Shown piece after piece: positions 8,297-17,195 of a DNA stretch of 64,000 nucleotides. Under the pieces are notes generated by a model. The model made no database searches. It was not told the DNA's origin and saw only the letters and a list, made by a program, of their open reading frames with translations. Origin of the DNA: Mesorhizobium zhangyense (lineage in GTDB: Bacteria > Pseudomonadota > Alphaproteobacteria > Rhizobiales > Rhizobiaceae); contig NZ_JAAKZG010000004.1 of assembly GCF_011045115.1 (NCBI RefSeq), positions 558,001 to 622,000 of the forward strand, written 5' to 3'. Made by a program: the position numbers and the translations under genes. Within the stretch, counting starts at the first letter, position 1. Each line of letters starts with the position of its first letter.

Positions 8297-9856
8297 TTAA
8301 TGGACCCTGAAAGCGGCGTGCAGGATATCGCCGACTGCAACGGTTGACCGAGACTGATCGAGTTCGGCGACGGCCTGGCCCTCGGACATGACAACGATCC
8401 GGTCGCTGATCGCGATGACCTCCTCGAGGTCCGAGGAAACGACGATGATGCCGACCCCTTCATCTGCGAGGGCTCTCAGCGTGTTCATGATTTCATCCTT
8501 GGCGCCGATATCGATACCGCGCGTCGGCTCGTCGACAAGCAGGATGGAGGGAGAACAGAAACGCACTTTGCCCAGCAGCACTTTCTGCTGGTTGCCACCC
8601 GAAAGGTGCCGGACAATGGTTTCAAGGCGAGTTTCGGGGTAGCCGAATTCACGCGCGATCTTGCGGGACTTTTCCCGGATCATGGTGTTGGACAGGAAGC
8701 CCATGCGGGAGACCTGCTTCATGTCGGCCATGACAACATTGTCCATGGCGCGCATGCCAAGCACGAGGCCTTGCGCCTTGCGGTCTTCGGGCACCAGAGC
8801 GATGCCCGCACCCAGCGCCCGCCGCGGATCATTGGGCCAGGGACATGCCTCGCCGTTGATGACAAGCGTGCCGGTGCTGCGCGGCTCGAGACCAGCCAGA
8901 GCTCGCAGTAGGCTGGTCCGGCCAGAGCCGACGAGACCACCAATGCCGAGGATCTCACCGCGTTTCAGCGTGATGCTGACATTCTCGATCGCGCCCGGCA
9001 CGGTGACCTTGTCGGCCTGCAACAGGAACGGCATGCCTGCAGGAACCGGCGGCCGCTCGACGCGACGGTTCTCTACCACGTCATGGCCGACCATGGCGCG
9101 GATAAGCGAAGGCTTGTCCCAGTCGGAACGGTCGCCGCTCGCTGAAAGCGATCCGTCGCGGAAAACCGTGACCGTATCGGATATGTCCAGCACTTCCTCA
9201 AGATTGTGGCTGACGAACATCATCGTCGTACCGTGATCCTTGAGCTGCCGCATGATCTTGAACAGCGCTTCGCGCTCGGGCGGGGCAAGCGACGTGGTCG
9301 GCTCGTCGAACAACAACAGCCGCGCCTCGGACTGGATGCCTCGCATGATCTCCAGCATCTGCTGGTCGGCAACCGAAAGCGTTCCGGCCAACACATCCGG
9401 ACGGATGCGAACATCAAGTCTCTCACACAGCGTGTCAAAATCACGGCGCATCGACTTTTCATCGAGCATGCCAGACCGGGAGATCGGCTGGCCGAGGAAG
9501 ACGTTCGCCACGGCAGACAGACGCGGAACAATCGTCAGTTCCTGATAGATCGCCGTGATGCCCAGACGCCGCGCCTGCCGCGGCTGGCCAAAGACGTGCG
9601 GCTGACCGAAGATGCTGACATTGCCGGCGCTGGGAACGACACGACCGGCGATCACCCCGAGAAAAGTGGATTTCCCTGCGCCGTTCTCACCAATCAGCGC
9701 ATGGATATTACCGGCCTTGGCCTCCAGGCTTACGCCCTTGAGCGCCATGGTGCCACCATAGCGCATCTGGACGCCATCTGCGCGCAACGCAAGGGGACTG
9801 GAGGCGCTTGGGCCAGCCGATGCCACTGCGCCGGCAGCGGTGTTCACGTCGAACAT
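8297..9856 (-). CDS. ABC transporter ATP-binding protein, CUT2 (RbsA) type
   Basis: About 519 residues carrying two ABC cassettes. The first has GENGAGKST (Walker A) and a degenerate signature region (LSVADQQMLEIMRG). The second has the relaxed Walker A GLVGSGRTSL normal for RbsA and a canonical LSGGNQQK signature. Both Walker B sites are present (LLLFDEPT, ILLVDEPT). I chose ATG 9856 because the longer start at 9907 would overlap the binding-protein gene. This is the energising subunit of the importer. Confidence 0.92.
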   Translation of the reverse strand: MFDVNTAAGAVASAGPSASSPLALRADGVQMRYGGTMALKGVSLEAKAGNIHALIGENGAGKSTFLGVIAGRVVPSAGNVSIFGQPHVFGQPRQARRLGITAIYQELTIVPRLSAVANVFLGQPISRSGMLDEKSMRRDFDTLCERLDVRIRPDVLAGTLSVADQQMLEIMRGIQSEARLLLFDEPTTSLAPPEREALFKIMRQLKDHGTTMMFVSHNLEEVLDISDTVTVFRDGSLSASGDRSDWDKPSLIRAMVGHDVVENRRVERPPVPAGMPFLLQADKVTVPGAIENVSITLKRGEILGIGGLVGSGRTSLLRALAGLEPRSTGTLVINGEACPWPNDPRRALGAGIALVPEDRKAQGLVLGMRAMDNVVMADMKQVSRMGFLSNTMIREKSRKIAREFGYPETRLETIVRHLSGGNQQKVLLGKVRFCSPSILLVDEPTRGIDIGAKDEIMNTLRALADEGVGIIVVSSDLEEVIAISDRIVVMSEGQAVAELDQSRSTVAVGDILHAAFRVH

Positions 9857-9890
9857 TAGACTCGCCCCGTAGCTCGCCGCGCCTGAATGA

Positions 9891-10940
9891 TCAGTATTGC
9901 GGTTCATTGTTCTTGACGGTCTCCGCATCGATCTTGATCGACTTGGTGGGCGTAAATCGTGCAACCGGCGTGCCTGTCCATGCGTCTCCGAGCTGCTTCA
10001 CGGCGAGATAGGTTTCGGTATAGGGCTCGATCGTCCGGGTGCTGGTGATCTGCCCGGCTGCGACCGCCTTGAAGGCCCAGTCATTGCCGCCGCTGTCATA
10101 GACCTTGAGCTTGTCGAGCAACCCCACCTGCCGGGCTGCCTGGACTGCGCCGCGCGTCATATCGGAATAGTTGGAAATGAAGATTGTCAGATCGGGATTG
10201 GCTTGGAAGAGTGGAAGGGTCTTCTGGTTTCCCTGCACCACCGAATAATCCGTGCGCACGACTGCAATGACCTTGAACTCAGGGTACTTTTCCTGGACAT
10301 CCTTGAGGGCGAGATCGGTGTTGATCGTGTTGGAGTTCAGATCCGGACCGGTGACCACGGCAACCTGCTGCGGCCCCGGATTTTCCTCTGCAATGGACAT
10401 GATCCAGTCGCGGAACGCCGTGCGGCCCTGCGAGCCACCGACAAAATTCAGCGTGCCCGGAGCCCAGAGCTCGTCACCCTCGTTGGTGCCGCGGTTGCAA
10501 AGGGGCTGATTGGTGACTGCAACGAGGACGCCGGCTGCCCGCGCTTTATCGGTCATGATGCCGCAGGCCTGGTTGCCGTCGTTCATTTCGGCAAGGACGG
10601 CATTGTACTGGCCGCCGGAAATGATGTTCTGCGCCTGGTTGAATTGGGTCGTCGGGCTCCAGTTCGGATCGAAAACGTCCAACGTGGCGCCGATTTCCTT
10701 TGCGGCATCCTGCGCTCCTTTGATCTGCGCCTGGAGATGGGTATTGTTGGTCGCGGCGATCATAAAGGCGATCTTGAGTGGCTCGCAGCCGCCCATCACC
10801 GACTTGCCGTCGCCGAGATCTATGGCATGCCGCTCGCAAGCGACCTGAGCTCGTGCCGGAACCACCGTCGTAACTGTCGAGGCCAAAAGAAGGCCAGCCG
10901 TGACCGGCAGGATGCTGCCGAGTGAGAACATTCTGATCAT
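9891..10940 (-). CDS. ABC transporter substrate-binding protein, ribose-type (Peripla_BP_4)
   Basis: A 349-residue exported protein with an N-terminal signal peptide (Met-Ile-Arg start, hydrophobic LLLASTVTTVV, cleavage near ARAQ). The body has the type 1 fold pattern: KIAFMIAATNNTHLQAQIKG, AGVLVAVTNQP, and the hinge-proximal VVTGPDLNSNTI. ATG 10940 has a strong AAAGGGG site 8 bases upstream, so I prefer it to the longer frame starting at 11000. The N-terminal CERHAIDLGDGKSVMGGCE, with two Cys about 16 apart, may form a disulfide. It lies 147 bases behind eutC, so it is in the same operon or has a secondary promoter. Confidence 0.9.
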   Translation of the reverse strand: MIRMFSLGSILPVTAGLLLASTVTTVVPARAQVACERHAIDLGDGKSVMGGCEPLKIAFMIAATNNTHLQAQIKGAQDAAKEIGATLDVFDPNWSPTTQFNQAQNIISGGQYNAVLAEMNDGNQACGIMTDKARAAGVLVAVTNQPLCNRGTNEGDELWAPGTLNFVGGSQGRTAFRDWIMSIAEENPGPQQVAVVTGPDLNSNTINTDLALKDVQEKYPEFKVIAVVRTDYSVVQGNQKTLPLFQANPDLTIFISNYSDMTRGAVQAARQVGLLDKLKVYDSGGNDWAFKAVAAGQITSTRTIEPYTETYLAVKQLGDAWTGTPVARFTPTKSIKIDAETVKNNEPQY

Positions 10941-11086
10941 GCTGCGAACCCCTTTATTGTAACTGGCAGACACCAGATTTTTAATGGGGACATTATTCAC
11001 AGGCTGAGAGGTTTCGACTTAACACTTCAGCACATTCTCAATCGGCAATGCCATCAGGTCGAAAAGCCGTATCCGTCTATCCCCGT

Positions 11087-11830
11087 TTACACGGCGCCAT
11101 GCTCAATGACGCCCTCGACCATCTCATCCTTAAGGGTGACGCCGGTTTGCCCAATCTTGCGGGCCTGCTTCAGAAGCCAGGCGATCTTCGCCGCAGCCTG
11201 GGCATGGCTGAGGCCTCCATTGGCATGAATGTTGGAAATGCAGTTGCGGTCGGAATCCATTCGCCCGATAGCTGGCTTGCGGGTGATATAGACGCCAAGG
11301 CTGTCGGAAACGCTCAAACCCGGTCGCTCGCCGATCAGGACGACGCAAAATTCGGCCCCGAGACAGGCCCCGATCTCATCGCCAATCGCTACCCGTGCCT
11401 GGCTGGCAATGACCACCGGGCCGACGGACCAGCCTTCCAATCGCTCGACTGCTAATTTCAGAACGGGCGCCACATGTTGCTCTACCGCGCGCGCGGAAAG
11501 CCCGTCGGCGACCACGAAGACTACATCACAGCCGATCGCGGGAAGGTCGATCAGGCATTCAGCATGCAGCCGGCGACCCAGGTCGGGGCGCCTGAGATAC
11601 GTGCCGCGATCCGGCGTCTGGCTACGGACGAGGCGGCTGGGTAGCGGCGCGACCGCTCGCGCGATGCCCGCCGCATCCAGCGGCTCATGAATGGCGTCCC
11701 GGGCCAGGGCATAAGCCTGCTGGAAATCGAGTACGCTCCTGGTCGGGGCGGTGCCGTCTGCTGTTGCAACGCCGACGCGCGATGGCGTCAGGGTACGGAG
11801 ATTTCCGAAAAGATTGGCAGGAGCGCTCAT
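11087..11830 (-). CDS. eutC: Ethanolamine ammonia-lyase light chain
   Basis: EutC is the small subunit of the adenosylcobalamin-dependent enzyme that splits ethanolamine into acetaldehyde and ammonia. The 247-residue protein shows the family pattern: TPSRVGVA, LDFQQAYALARDAIHEPLD, VVFVVADGLSARAVEQH, IGERPGLSVSDSLGVYITRKP and DRNCISNIHANGGLSHAQA. It is shorter at the N terminus than the E. coli protein, as in other proteobacteria lacking microcompartments. ATG 11830 overlaps the eutB stop as ATGA, which indicates translational coupling. No eutA reactivase or shell-protein gene is in the window. Confidence 0.96.
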   Translation of the reverse strand: MSAPANLFGNLRTLTPSRVGVATADGTAPTRSVLDFQQAYALARDAIHEPLDAAGIARAVAPLPSRLVRSQTPDRGTYLRRPDLGRRLHAECLIDLPAIGCDVVFVVADGLSARAVEQHVAPVLKLAVERLEGWSVGPVVIASQARVAIGDEIGACLGAEFCVVLIGERPGLSVSDSLGVYITRKPAIGRMDSDRNCISNIHANGGLSHAQAAAKIAWLLKQARKIGQTGVTLKDEMVEGVIEHGAV

Positions 11831-13227
11831 GATGCGAGGCCCACCGCATCGACCATTCCCAGCATCCGGTCGCGCGGATAGTTCGGCAATGCCCGCCCGC
11901 CGGAGAGCCGGATCAAATCCATCTCCAGCAGCCACGTCTCAAACTCCGGCGCGGGGCGAACGCCAAGATTCTTTCTGAGAAAGGTGAGATCTTCGAAAGA
12001 GGCGCTTTGATAGCTCAGCATGACATCGTCGGAGCCCGGCACCGTGATGATGAAATTCACGCCGGCAACGGTCAAAAGCGTGATCAGGGTATCGATATCG
12101 TCCTGATCTGCCTCGGAATGGTTGGTGTAGCAGGCGTCGCAACCCATCGGCAAACCGAGCAGCTTGCCGCAGAACAAGTCCTCGAGACCGGCGCGAATGA
12201 TCTGCTTTCCATCGTAGAGATATTCCGGCCCGATGAAACCCACGACCGTGTTGACCAGAAGGGGCTGGAAATGCCGTGCCACGGCATAGGCACGCGCCTC
12301 CATGGTCTGCTGGTCGACCCCATGATGCGCGTTGGCCGACAGGGCCGCACCTTGGCCGGTTTCGAAATACATCACGTCGTTGCCGACGGTGCCTCTTCCC
12401 AGCGACAGGGCTGCCTCCTGGGCCTCCTTCAGAATGGACAGGTTGATGCCGAAGCCTTCATTGGCTGTCTGACTGCCGGCGACCGACTGGAAGACAAGAT
12501 CGACAGGCGCCCCCATCTCGATCAAACGTATCGTGTTGGTGACATGGGTCAGAACGCAGGACTGGGTCGGCATCCGATAGGCTTGGCGAAGCTCATCAAG
12601 CATTCCGATCAGCCGTGCGCTGTTTTGCATATTGTCCGTCGCCGGATTGATCCCGATGACGGCGTCACCAGCACCATTCAGCAATCCGTCAAGGATGGCG
12701 ACAGCAATGCCTTTCAAATCGTCGGTCGGATGGTTCGGCTGCAGCCGCGTCCCAAGACGGCCCTGGAGACCAAGCGTATTGCGAAAGGTCGAAATGACTG
12801 TGCACTTTCGGGAGACTGCAATCAGGTCCTGGTTGCGCATGAGCTTGGAGACAGCTGCAATCATTTCTGGCGTAAAGCCGCGCGCTCCCGCCTTGAGCGT
12901 ATGAGCATCGGCCTCGAACGATAGCAACCAGTCGCGAAATCCCCCGACCGTCATTGTGGAGAAGGGAGCGAATGCCTCGGCGTCATGAGTGTCCGCAATG
13001 AGCCGCGTCACCTCGTCCGTCTCGTACGGAACAACGTTTTCGGCTAGAAAGCTTGCCAAAGGCAGGTCGGCCAGAGCATACCGCGCGGCCACGCGCTCAG
13101 TGTCGCTCTGCGCTGCAAGGCTAGCCAGTTCATCACCGGAGCGCCTCGGCGAGGCTGCTGCGAGCAGGGACGAGAGACCTGAAAACCTATAGCTCTGCCC
13201 GCCTGCCGATGCTCTGTAAGTCGCCAT
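11827..13227 (-). CDS. eutB: Ethanolamine ammonia-lyase heavy chain
   Basis: EutB carries the catalytic TIM barrel of ethanolamine ammonia-lyase. The 466-residue protein contains TFRNTLGLQGRLGTRLQPNHPTDD, IGINPATDN, SQTANEGFGI, MYFETGQGAALSANAHHGVDQQT and a C-terminal LPNYPRDRMLG, all typical. Length matches the family. ATG 13227 is the first plausible start; the longer frame adds only ten unconserved residues. It heads the long minus-strand operon eutB-eutC-binding protein-ATPase-permease-deacetylase-acylase. The downstream enzymes would feed ethanolamine to EutBC if they release it from an amide. Confidence 0.97.
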   Translation of the reverse strand: MATYRASAGGQSYRFSGLSSLLAAASPRRSGDELASLAAQSDTERVAARYALADLPLASFLAENVVPYETDEVTRLIADTHDAEAFAPFSTMTVGGFRDWLLSFEADAHTLKAGARGFTPEMIAAVSKLMRNQDLIAVSRKCTVISTFRNTLGLQGRLGTRLQPNHPTDDLKGIAVAILDGLLNGAGDAVIGINPATDNMQNSARLIGMLDELRQAYRMPTQSCVLTHVTNTIRLIEMGAPVDLVFQSVAGSQTANEGFGINLSILKEAQEAALSLGRGTVGNDVMYFETGQGAALSANAHHGVDQQTMEARAYAVARHFQPLLVNTVVGFIGPEYLYDGKQIIRAGLEDLFCGKLLGLPMGCDACYTNHSEADQDDIDTLITLLTVAGVNFIITVPGSDDVMLSYQSASFEDLTFLRKNLGVRPAPEFETWLLEMDLIRLSGGRALPNYPRDRMLGMVDAVGLAS

Positions 13228-13451
13228 CTCGCCAATTCCAACTGTTGCACCGCACAATGATATCCCGCAACCGGCGCCGCCATTTGACAGTGCAGCACAT
13301 TCCGTTTTGTCGCTGATTCAAGTAACGGACCTCGACGGATCGTGGTCATAGGGTTTCCGCCTTCGAGAACGTAGTGCTGCCGCAGACGGGGCGCCGCAAC
13401 ATCCACTGGATACGGAGACTCGCGCGCGTGACGGCGTAGAAATGCAAGCGT

Positions 13452-14366
13452 TCAAGTAGGCAATTTGCCGATACTAATTATGGCGTCGACTAACTTCTCC
13501 CGCTGCGGATTCCTTGCGCCGCCCCGTCGCCAAAAAACGACATATTCATAGGTCGCCGGGGGATGAAAGGGCACAACTTTCAAGTTGAACAGTGCGCACT
13601 GTCGAGCGATGAATTCGTTCGCGATTGAAATTCCCAAACCTTCTGCCACATACCCAGCGACAAAACCGACAGCGTCGGTCCGAACTTTTATGACCGGGTT
13701 GCTTCCCTCGTAGAGCAATGCGTTCAATCCGGTTTGATGAGATGCGAACTCCCGTTCCAAAATTATCAGACGTTCCCCAGAGAGGTCATCGACGGTGACC
13801 TTGTCCTTGTCCGCCAATGGATGCTCTGGGGGAACGAGACAGACACTCTTGCTCATTGCAATTGTACGCCATTCAAAAAAGCGATCATCGAGGGGCAGCC
13901 GCGAAATCCCGATGTCGGCCTCCTGCGTTAATATGCTCTGTGCGATCTGATCGTACCCCTGAGCGCGGACATAGAAATCCAGCGAAGGTTCTGTTTGGTC
14001 GAATTCCTTGATCAGCTTGGGGACAAATGACAGGCAAACAAGGTGAGGTGCCGCAACCGTCAAGCTGTCCCTCGCCGTGCCGAAGGATCCAGTTATTTCC
14101 TTCTCTATTCGAATCAGCGTTTCAAAATAGCGATCGATCTTGTTGTAGATTTCAATCGCGCGCGTTGTGGGAATGAGGCCACGCCGATCCCTCACAAACA
14201 GCTTTTCGCCCGCCATTTCCTCGAACAGCTTCAGCTGTTGGCTGACGGCCGATTGCGTGACCCGCAGAGCTTTTGCGGCACTGCGCGTCGAGCCACATCT
14301 TATGATCTCCCGAAACGCTCGGGCCCGCCTGAAGCCGAACCCGGCATCGTCATCCAATTCGTCCAT
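13452..14366 (-). CDS. LysR family transcriptional regulator
   Basis: A 304-residue LTTR. The N-terminal winged helix is clear (RAFREIIRCGSTRSAAKALRVTQSAVSQQLKLFEEMAGEKLFVR), followed by the two-lobed effector domain from about residue 95. ATG 14366 is preceded by GGAG at good spacing; ATG 14387 is possible. It is divergent from the dipeptide-type operon starting at 14609 and has a T-N11-A palindrome in its own upstream region, so it most likely controls that operon and itself. It could instead act on the eut operon downstream on the same strand. Confidence 0.93.
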   Translation of the reverse strand: MDELDDDAGFGFRRARAFREIIRCGSTRSAAKALRVTQSAVSQQLKLFEEMAGEKLFVRDRRGLIPTTRAIEIYNKIDRYFETLIRIEKEITGSFGTARDSLTVAAPHLVCLSFVPKLIKEFDQTEPSLDFYVRAQGYDQIAQSILTQEADIGISRLPLDDRFFEWRTIAMSKSVCLVPPEHPLADKDKVTVDDLSGERLIILEREFASHQTGLNALLYEGSNPVIKVRTDAVGFVAGYVAEGLGISIANEFIARQCALFNLKVVPFHPPATYEYVVFWRRGGARNPQREKLVDAIISIGKLPT

Positions 14367-14415
14367 CGTCTTCTCCGCAGCGAGCATCCAACTTCGGGAT
14401 GCTGCTCAATGCCTA

Positions 14416-14432
14416 TATTAGCCACCCTAATA
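14416..14432. promoter_or_regulatory. LysR-type operator (ATTAG-N5-CTAAT)
   Basis: TATTAG-CCACC-CTAATA is a perfect palindrome fitting the LTTR T-N11-A rule. It lies 50-66 bases upstream of the lysR ATG, inside the 242-base gap shared with the dipeptide-type importer operon. Confidence 0.6.
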
Positions 14433-14608
14433 GGGCAGCACGAAAACTTAATAAATTGACGGTCCCCGCCGATTTTCTAATCCTTGGTTGGCAAGCAATT
14501 TCGATGAGGTCATCGTCGGGACGCCGCAGGGGACATAGCGCCTCCTTTGACGCTCGAGGTGCTCGGCGATGTCGAGGAATGCCTCACAAAAGAAAAGGGG
14601 AACCCTGA

Positions 14609-16201
14609 ATGAAATTTCCGACCTGTCTTCGATTCACAGGCATCCGTACAGCGGCTGCAATGTTGGCTCTTTTCACCGCGACCGCATTGGCGGCCGCAGC
14701 GCAGGAGCTGCGTGTTGCGACATCCTACAAGCTGATGACGCTCGATCCTCACTATTCGACATTGAACGAGAACAGCTCGCTGCTCTCACATATCTACGAG
14801 CGGCTCGTCTACCAGGACGAGCACTTGAATCTGCAGCCCGGTCTGGCCACCTCGTGGCGGCGCTTGTCGGACACCAGTTGGGAGTTCAAACTTCGGGAAA
14901 ATGTGCGCTTCCACGACGGGTCGCCCTTCACCTCCGACGACGTCGTGTACACGATCGAGCGCATCCGCAATTTTCTCAAACCACCCAGCGGTGGCTTCCA
15001 AGCCTACACCAAGGGAATTGCCTCCGTCTCCGCTCCGGATCCCTTGACCGTCATCATCGACACAGATGGAAGTCAACCGACCCTGCCCCTGTCGCTTTCC
15101 GCGATCTTTATCATGCACCGCGACGCGAGTGGTTTTGCAACGACCGAGGCTCTCAATGCCGGTACCGCGCTTGTTGGCACCGGGCCTTACAAATTCAAAA
15201 GCTGGCGTTCCGGTGAGATTTTGGAGCTTACCAGAAACGATGACTACTGGGGCGATCGCCCGTCCTGGTCGGAAGTCAAATTTCGCATCGTCGAGAGCCC
15301 TGCGGCCCGCGTGGCAGCTCTCTCCACGGGAGACGTCGATATCGCGGATTTCCTGCCCGCGCGCGACGTCGAAGCCATCAAGCAGCGTGGCGCAAAGGTG
15401 GAGAGCGTGCCAGCCGCTCGGCTGAACTTCCTGCAGTTCGAGCTTGCCAAGGAAGCCGCACCGGGCGTTACCGACAAATCGGGAAATACCATCCCGAACC
15501 CGTTTCGCGATCAAAAAGTTCGACAGGCCCTTTCGATGGCGATCGATCGTGGGATTCTCGTGGAGAAGATCCTATCGGGCTTTGGCACGGCTGCGGCGCA
15601 GTTCTTCCCGAACGGGCTGGCGGGCACATCTTCCAACCTTACGGCACAACCGCCGCGTTACGACGAAGCGAAGGCGCTGTTGGCAGAGGCCGGCTTCCCC
15701 GACGGTTTCAAACTGGTGCTCAATGGGCCGGCTGGCCGCTATCCCGGTGATGGCGAGACGTTGCAGGCTGTCGCGCAGAGTTGGGCGCGCATCGGGGTCA
15801 GCGTGCAACCCGTCGCGGTCCCGTTCTCGGTGTTCAACACCAAGCGGGGAGCCGGAGAATATGGCGTCTGGTACGGGGGCTGTTCGGGCGAGTCGGTGGA
15901 TGTGTGCCTGGAGGCGGTCCTGGCTTCACCCGATGCGGAGAGCGGTGCGGGCGCCTTGAACTACGGCCAGTACAGGAACCCTGCATTCGACGAGATGCTT
16001 GAGAAGGCGCGAGCCCTGGACGTCGGTCCCGCCCGCGACAAAGCCCTCGCCGACGTGACGGATTTCGTGATGAAGGATCAGCCGATCGCGCCGCTCTATC
16101 ACTTCCACCACATTTTTGGATATGGCGAGCGGGTCGGCTCCTATGTCATGCATCCGCGCGGCTGGACCACAGCGATGCAAGCATCGCCGGCTGCGAAGTA
16201 A
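14609..16201 (+). CDS. ABC transporter substrate-binding protein, family 5 (DppA/GsiB-like)
   Basis: A 530-residue exported protein of the peptide/opine/nickel-binding family. The signal peptide ends near ALAAAAQEL. The SBP_bac_5 signature is present: YERLVYQDEHLNLQPGLATSW, FKLRENVRFHDGSPFTSDDVVYTIERI and FRDQKVRQALSMAIDR. A GGGGA site lies upstream of the ATG. It leads a six-gene unit: binding protein, two permeases, a fused double ATPase, CapA and PepT. With a peptidase in the unit, oligopeptides or gamma-glutamyl peptides are the likely ligands, but glutathione, opines and heme cannot be excluded. Confidence 0.93.
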   Translation: MKFPTCLRFTGIRTAAAMLALFTATALAAAAQELRVATSYKLMTLDPHYSTLNENSSLLSHIYERLVYQDEHLNLQPGLATSWRRLSDTSWEFKLRENVRFHDGSPFTSDDVVYTIERIRNFLKPPSGGFQAYTKGIASVSAPDPLTVIIDTDGSQPTLPLSLSAIFIMHRDASGFATTEALNAGTALVGTGPYKFKSWRSGEILELTRNDDYWGDRPSWSEVKFRIVESPAARVAALSTGDVDIADFLPARDVEAIKQRGAKVESVPAARLNFLQFELAKEAAPGVTDKSGNTIPNPFRDQKVRQALSMAIDRGILVEKILSGFGTAAAQFFPNGLAGTSSNLTAQPPRYDEAKALLAEAGFPDGFKLVLNGPAGRYPGDGETLQAVAQSWARIGVSVQPVAVPFSVFNTKRGAGEYGVWYGGCSGESVDVCLEAVLASPDAESGAGALNYGQYRNPAFDEMLEKARALDVGPARDKALADVTDFVMKDQPIAPLYHFHHIFGYGERVGSYVMHPRGWTTAMQASPAAK

Positions 16202-16205
16202 GAAC

Positions 16206-17183
16206 ATGGCTTTGCTGACAACGATCACGGGAAGGTTATCTCAAGCCTTCCTGCTCCTCCTCGTCATGTCGTTGATCGGGTTTATCGGCATTCACAGCGT
16301 CGGGAACCCGGTCTACAACGTCGTCAACATTGAAACCGCCACGCCCGAAGACATAAGGCGCGCAACCGAGCTTCTCGGTCTCGACCAGCCTTTGTGGCGT
16401 CAGTATGTGGTTTTCGTCCAGAACCTCGCCACCGGCAGTTTCGGCACGTCCTACATCTACCATCTGCCGGCTTTCGACCTGGTTCTGAGCAAGCTGCCCG
16501 CGACGCTCGAGCTTGCCGTCGGTGCGATTGTCATCGCCACGATTGCCGGAACCGGCTTGGGGCTACTTGCAGTCACGCGCCCTGGCACGCTTATAGATCG
16601 AATTGTCGTCACGGCGACGGTCTTTGCGCTCAGCGTTCCATCGTTCTGGCTGAGCATGATGCTCATACTAGCCGGCGCAGTGATGACCGGATGGTTTCCG
16701 CCTGGGGGCAGAGGCAGCACCGTTGAGGTGCTGGGCGGCGATTGGAGCTTTCTCACGGCCGACGGGCTGAAGCATCTGGTCCTCCCCACACTGGCGCTCG
16801 CAATCCCAAATGTAGCGCTGATCGCGCGCCTTGCCCGCGCCGGCACGGTCGAGGTCAAAAAAACAGATTTCGTCCGGTTCTGCATCGCCAAGGGGCTTTC
16901 CGGTCGGCGCATCCTGTTTCGTCATGCCCTGCCGAACATCAGCCTTCCGATCATCACGATCGTCGGGTTGCAATTCGGCGGCATGCTCGCCTTTGCCGTG
17001 GTGGTCGAAACCATCTTCGCCTGGCCGGGTGTGGGCAAGCTGCTGATCGATTCCATCCAGCTTCTGGATCGACCGGTCGTGATGGCGACACTGACATTCA
17101 TCTCGATCGCTTTCGTCGCACTGAATGCTCTCGTCGATCTCCTTTATGCCGTGCTCGACCCGCGCGTGCGAATTTCAGCTTAG
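16206..17183 (+). CDS. ABC transporter permease, DppB-like
   Basis: 325 residues, about six transmembrane segments, with the DppB/OppB features: LLLVMSLIGFIGIHSV as the first span, LGLDQPLWRQYVVFVQN in the first periplasmic loop, and the EAA-like loop FCIAKGLSGRRILFRHALPN. ATG 16206 starts 4 bases after the binding-protein stop; the longer open frame lies inside the upstream gene. It forms the membrane channel together with the DppC-like subunit. Confidence 0.93.
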   Translation: MALLTTITGRLSQAFLLLLVMSLIGFIGIHSVGNPVYNVVNIETATPEDIRRATELLGLDQPLWRQYVVFVQNLATGSFGTSYIYHLPAFDLVLSKLPATLELAVGAIVIATIAGTGLGLLAVTRPGTLIDRIVVTATVFALSVPSFWLSMMLILAGAVMTGWFPPGGRGSTVEVLGGDWSFLTADGLKHLVLPTLALAIPNVALIARLARAGTVEVKKTDFVRFCIAKGLSGRRILFRHALPNISLPIITIVGLQFGGMLAFAVVVETIFAWPGVGKLLIDSIQLLDRPVVMATLTFISIAFVALNALVDLLYAVLDPRVRISA

Positions 17184-17195
17184 GGAGGACCGGAA

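Noticed and set aside
11087-13227. Full ethanolamine microcompartment (eut) operon
   Set aside because: Only eutB and eutC are present; there are no shell-protein, eutA, eutE or eutG genes.
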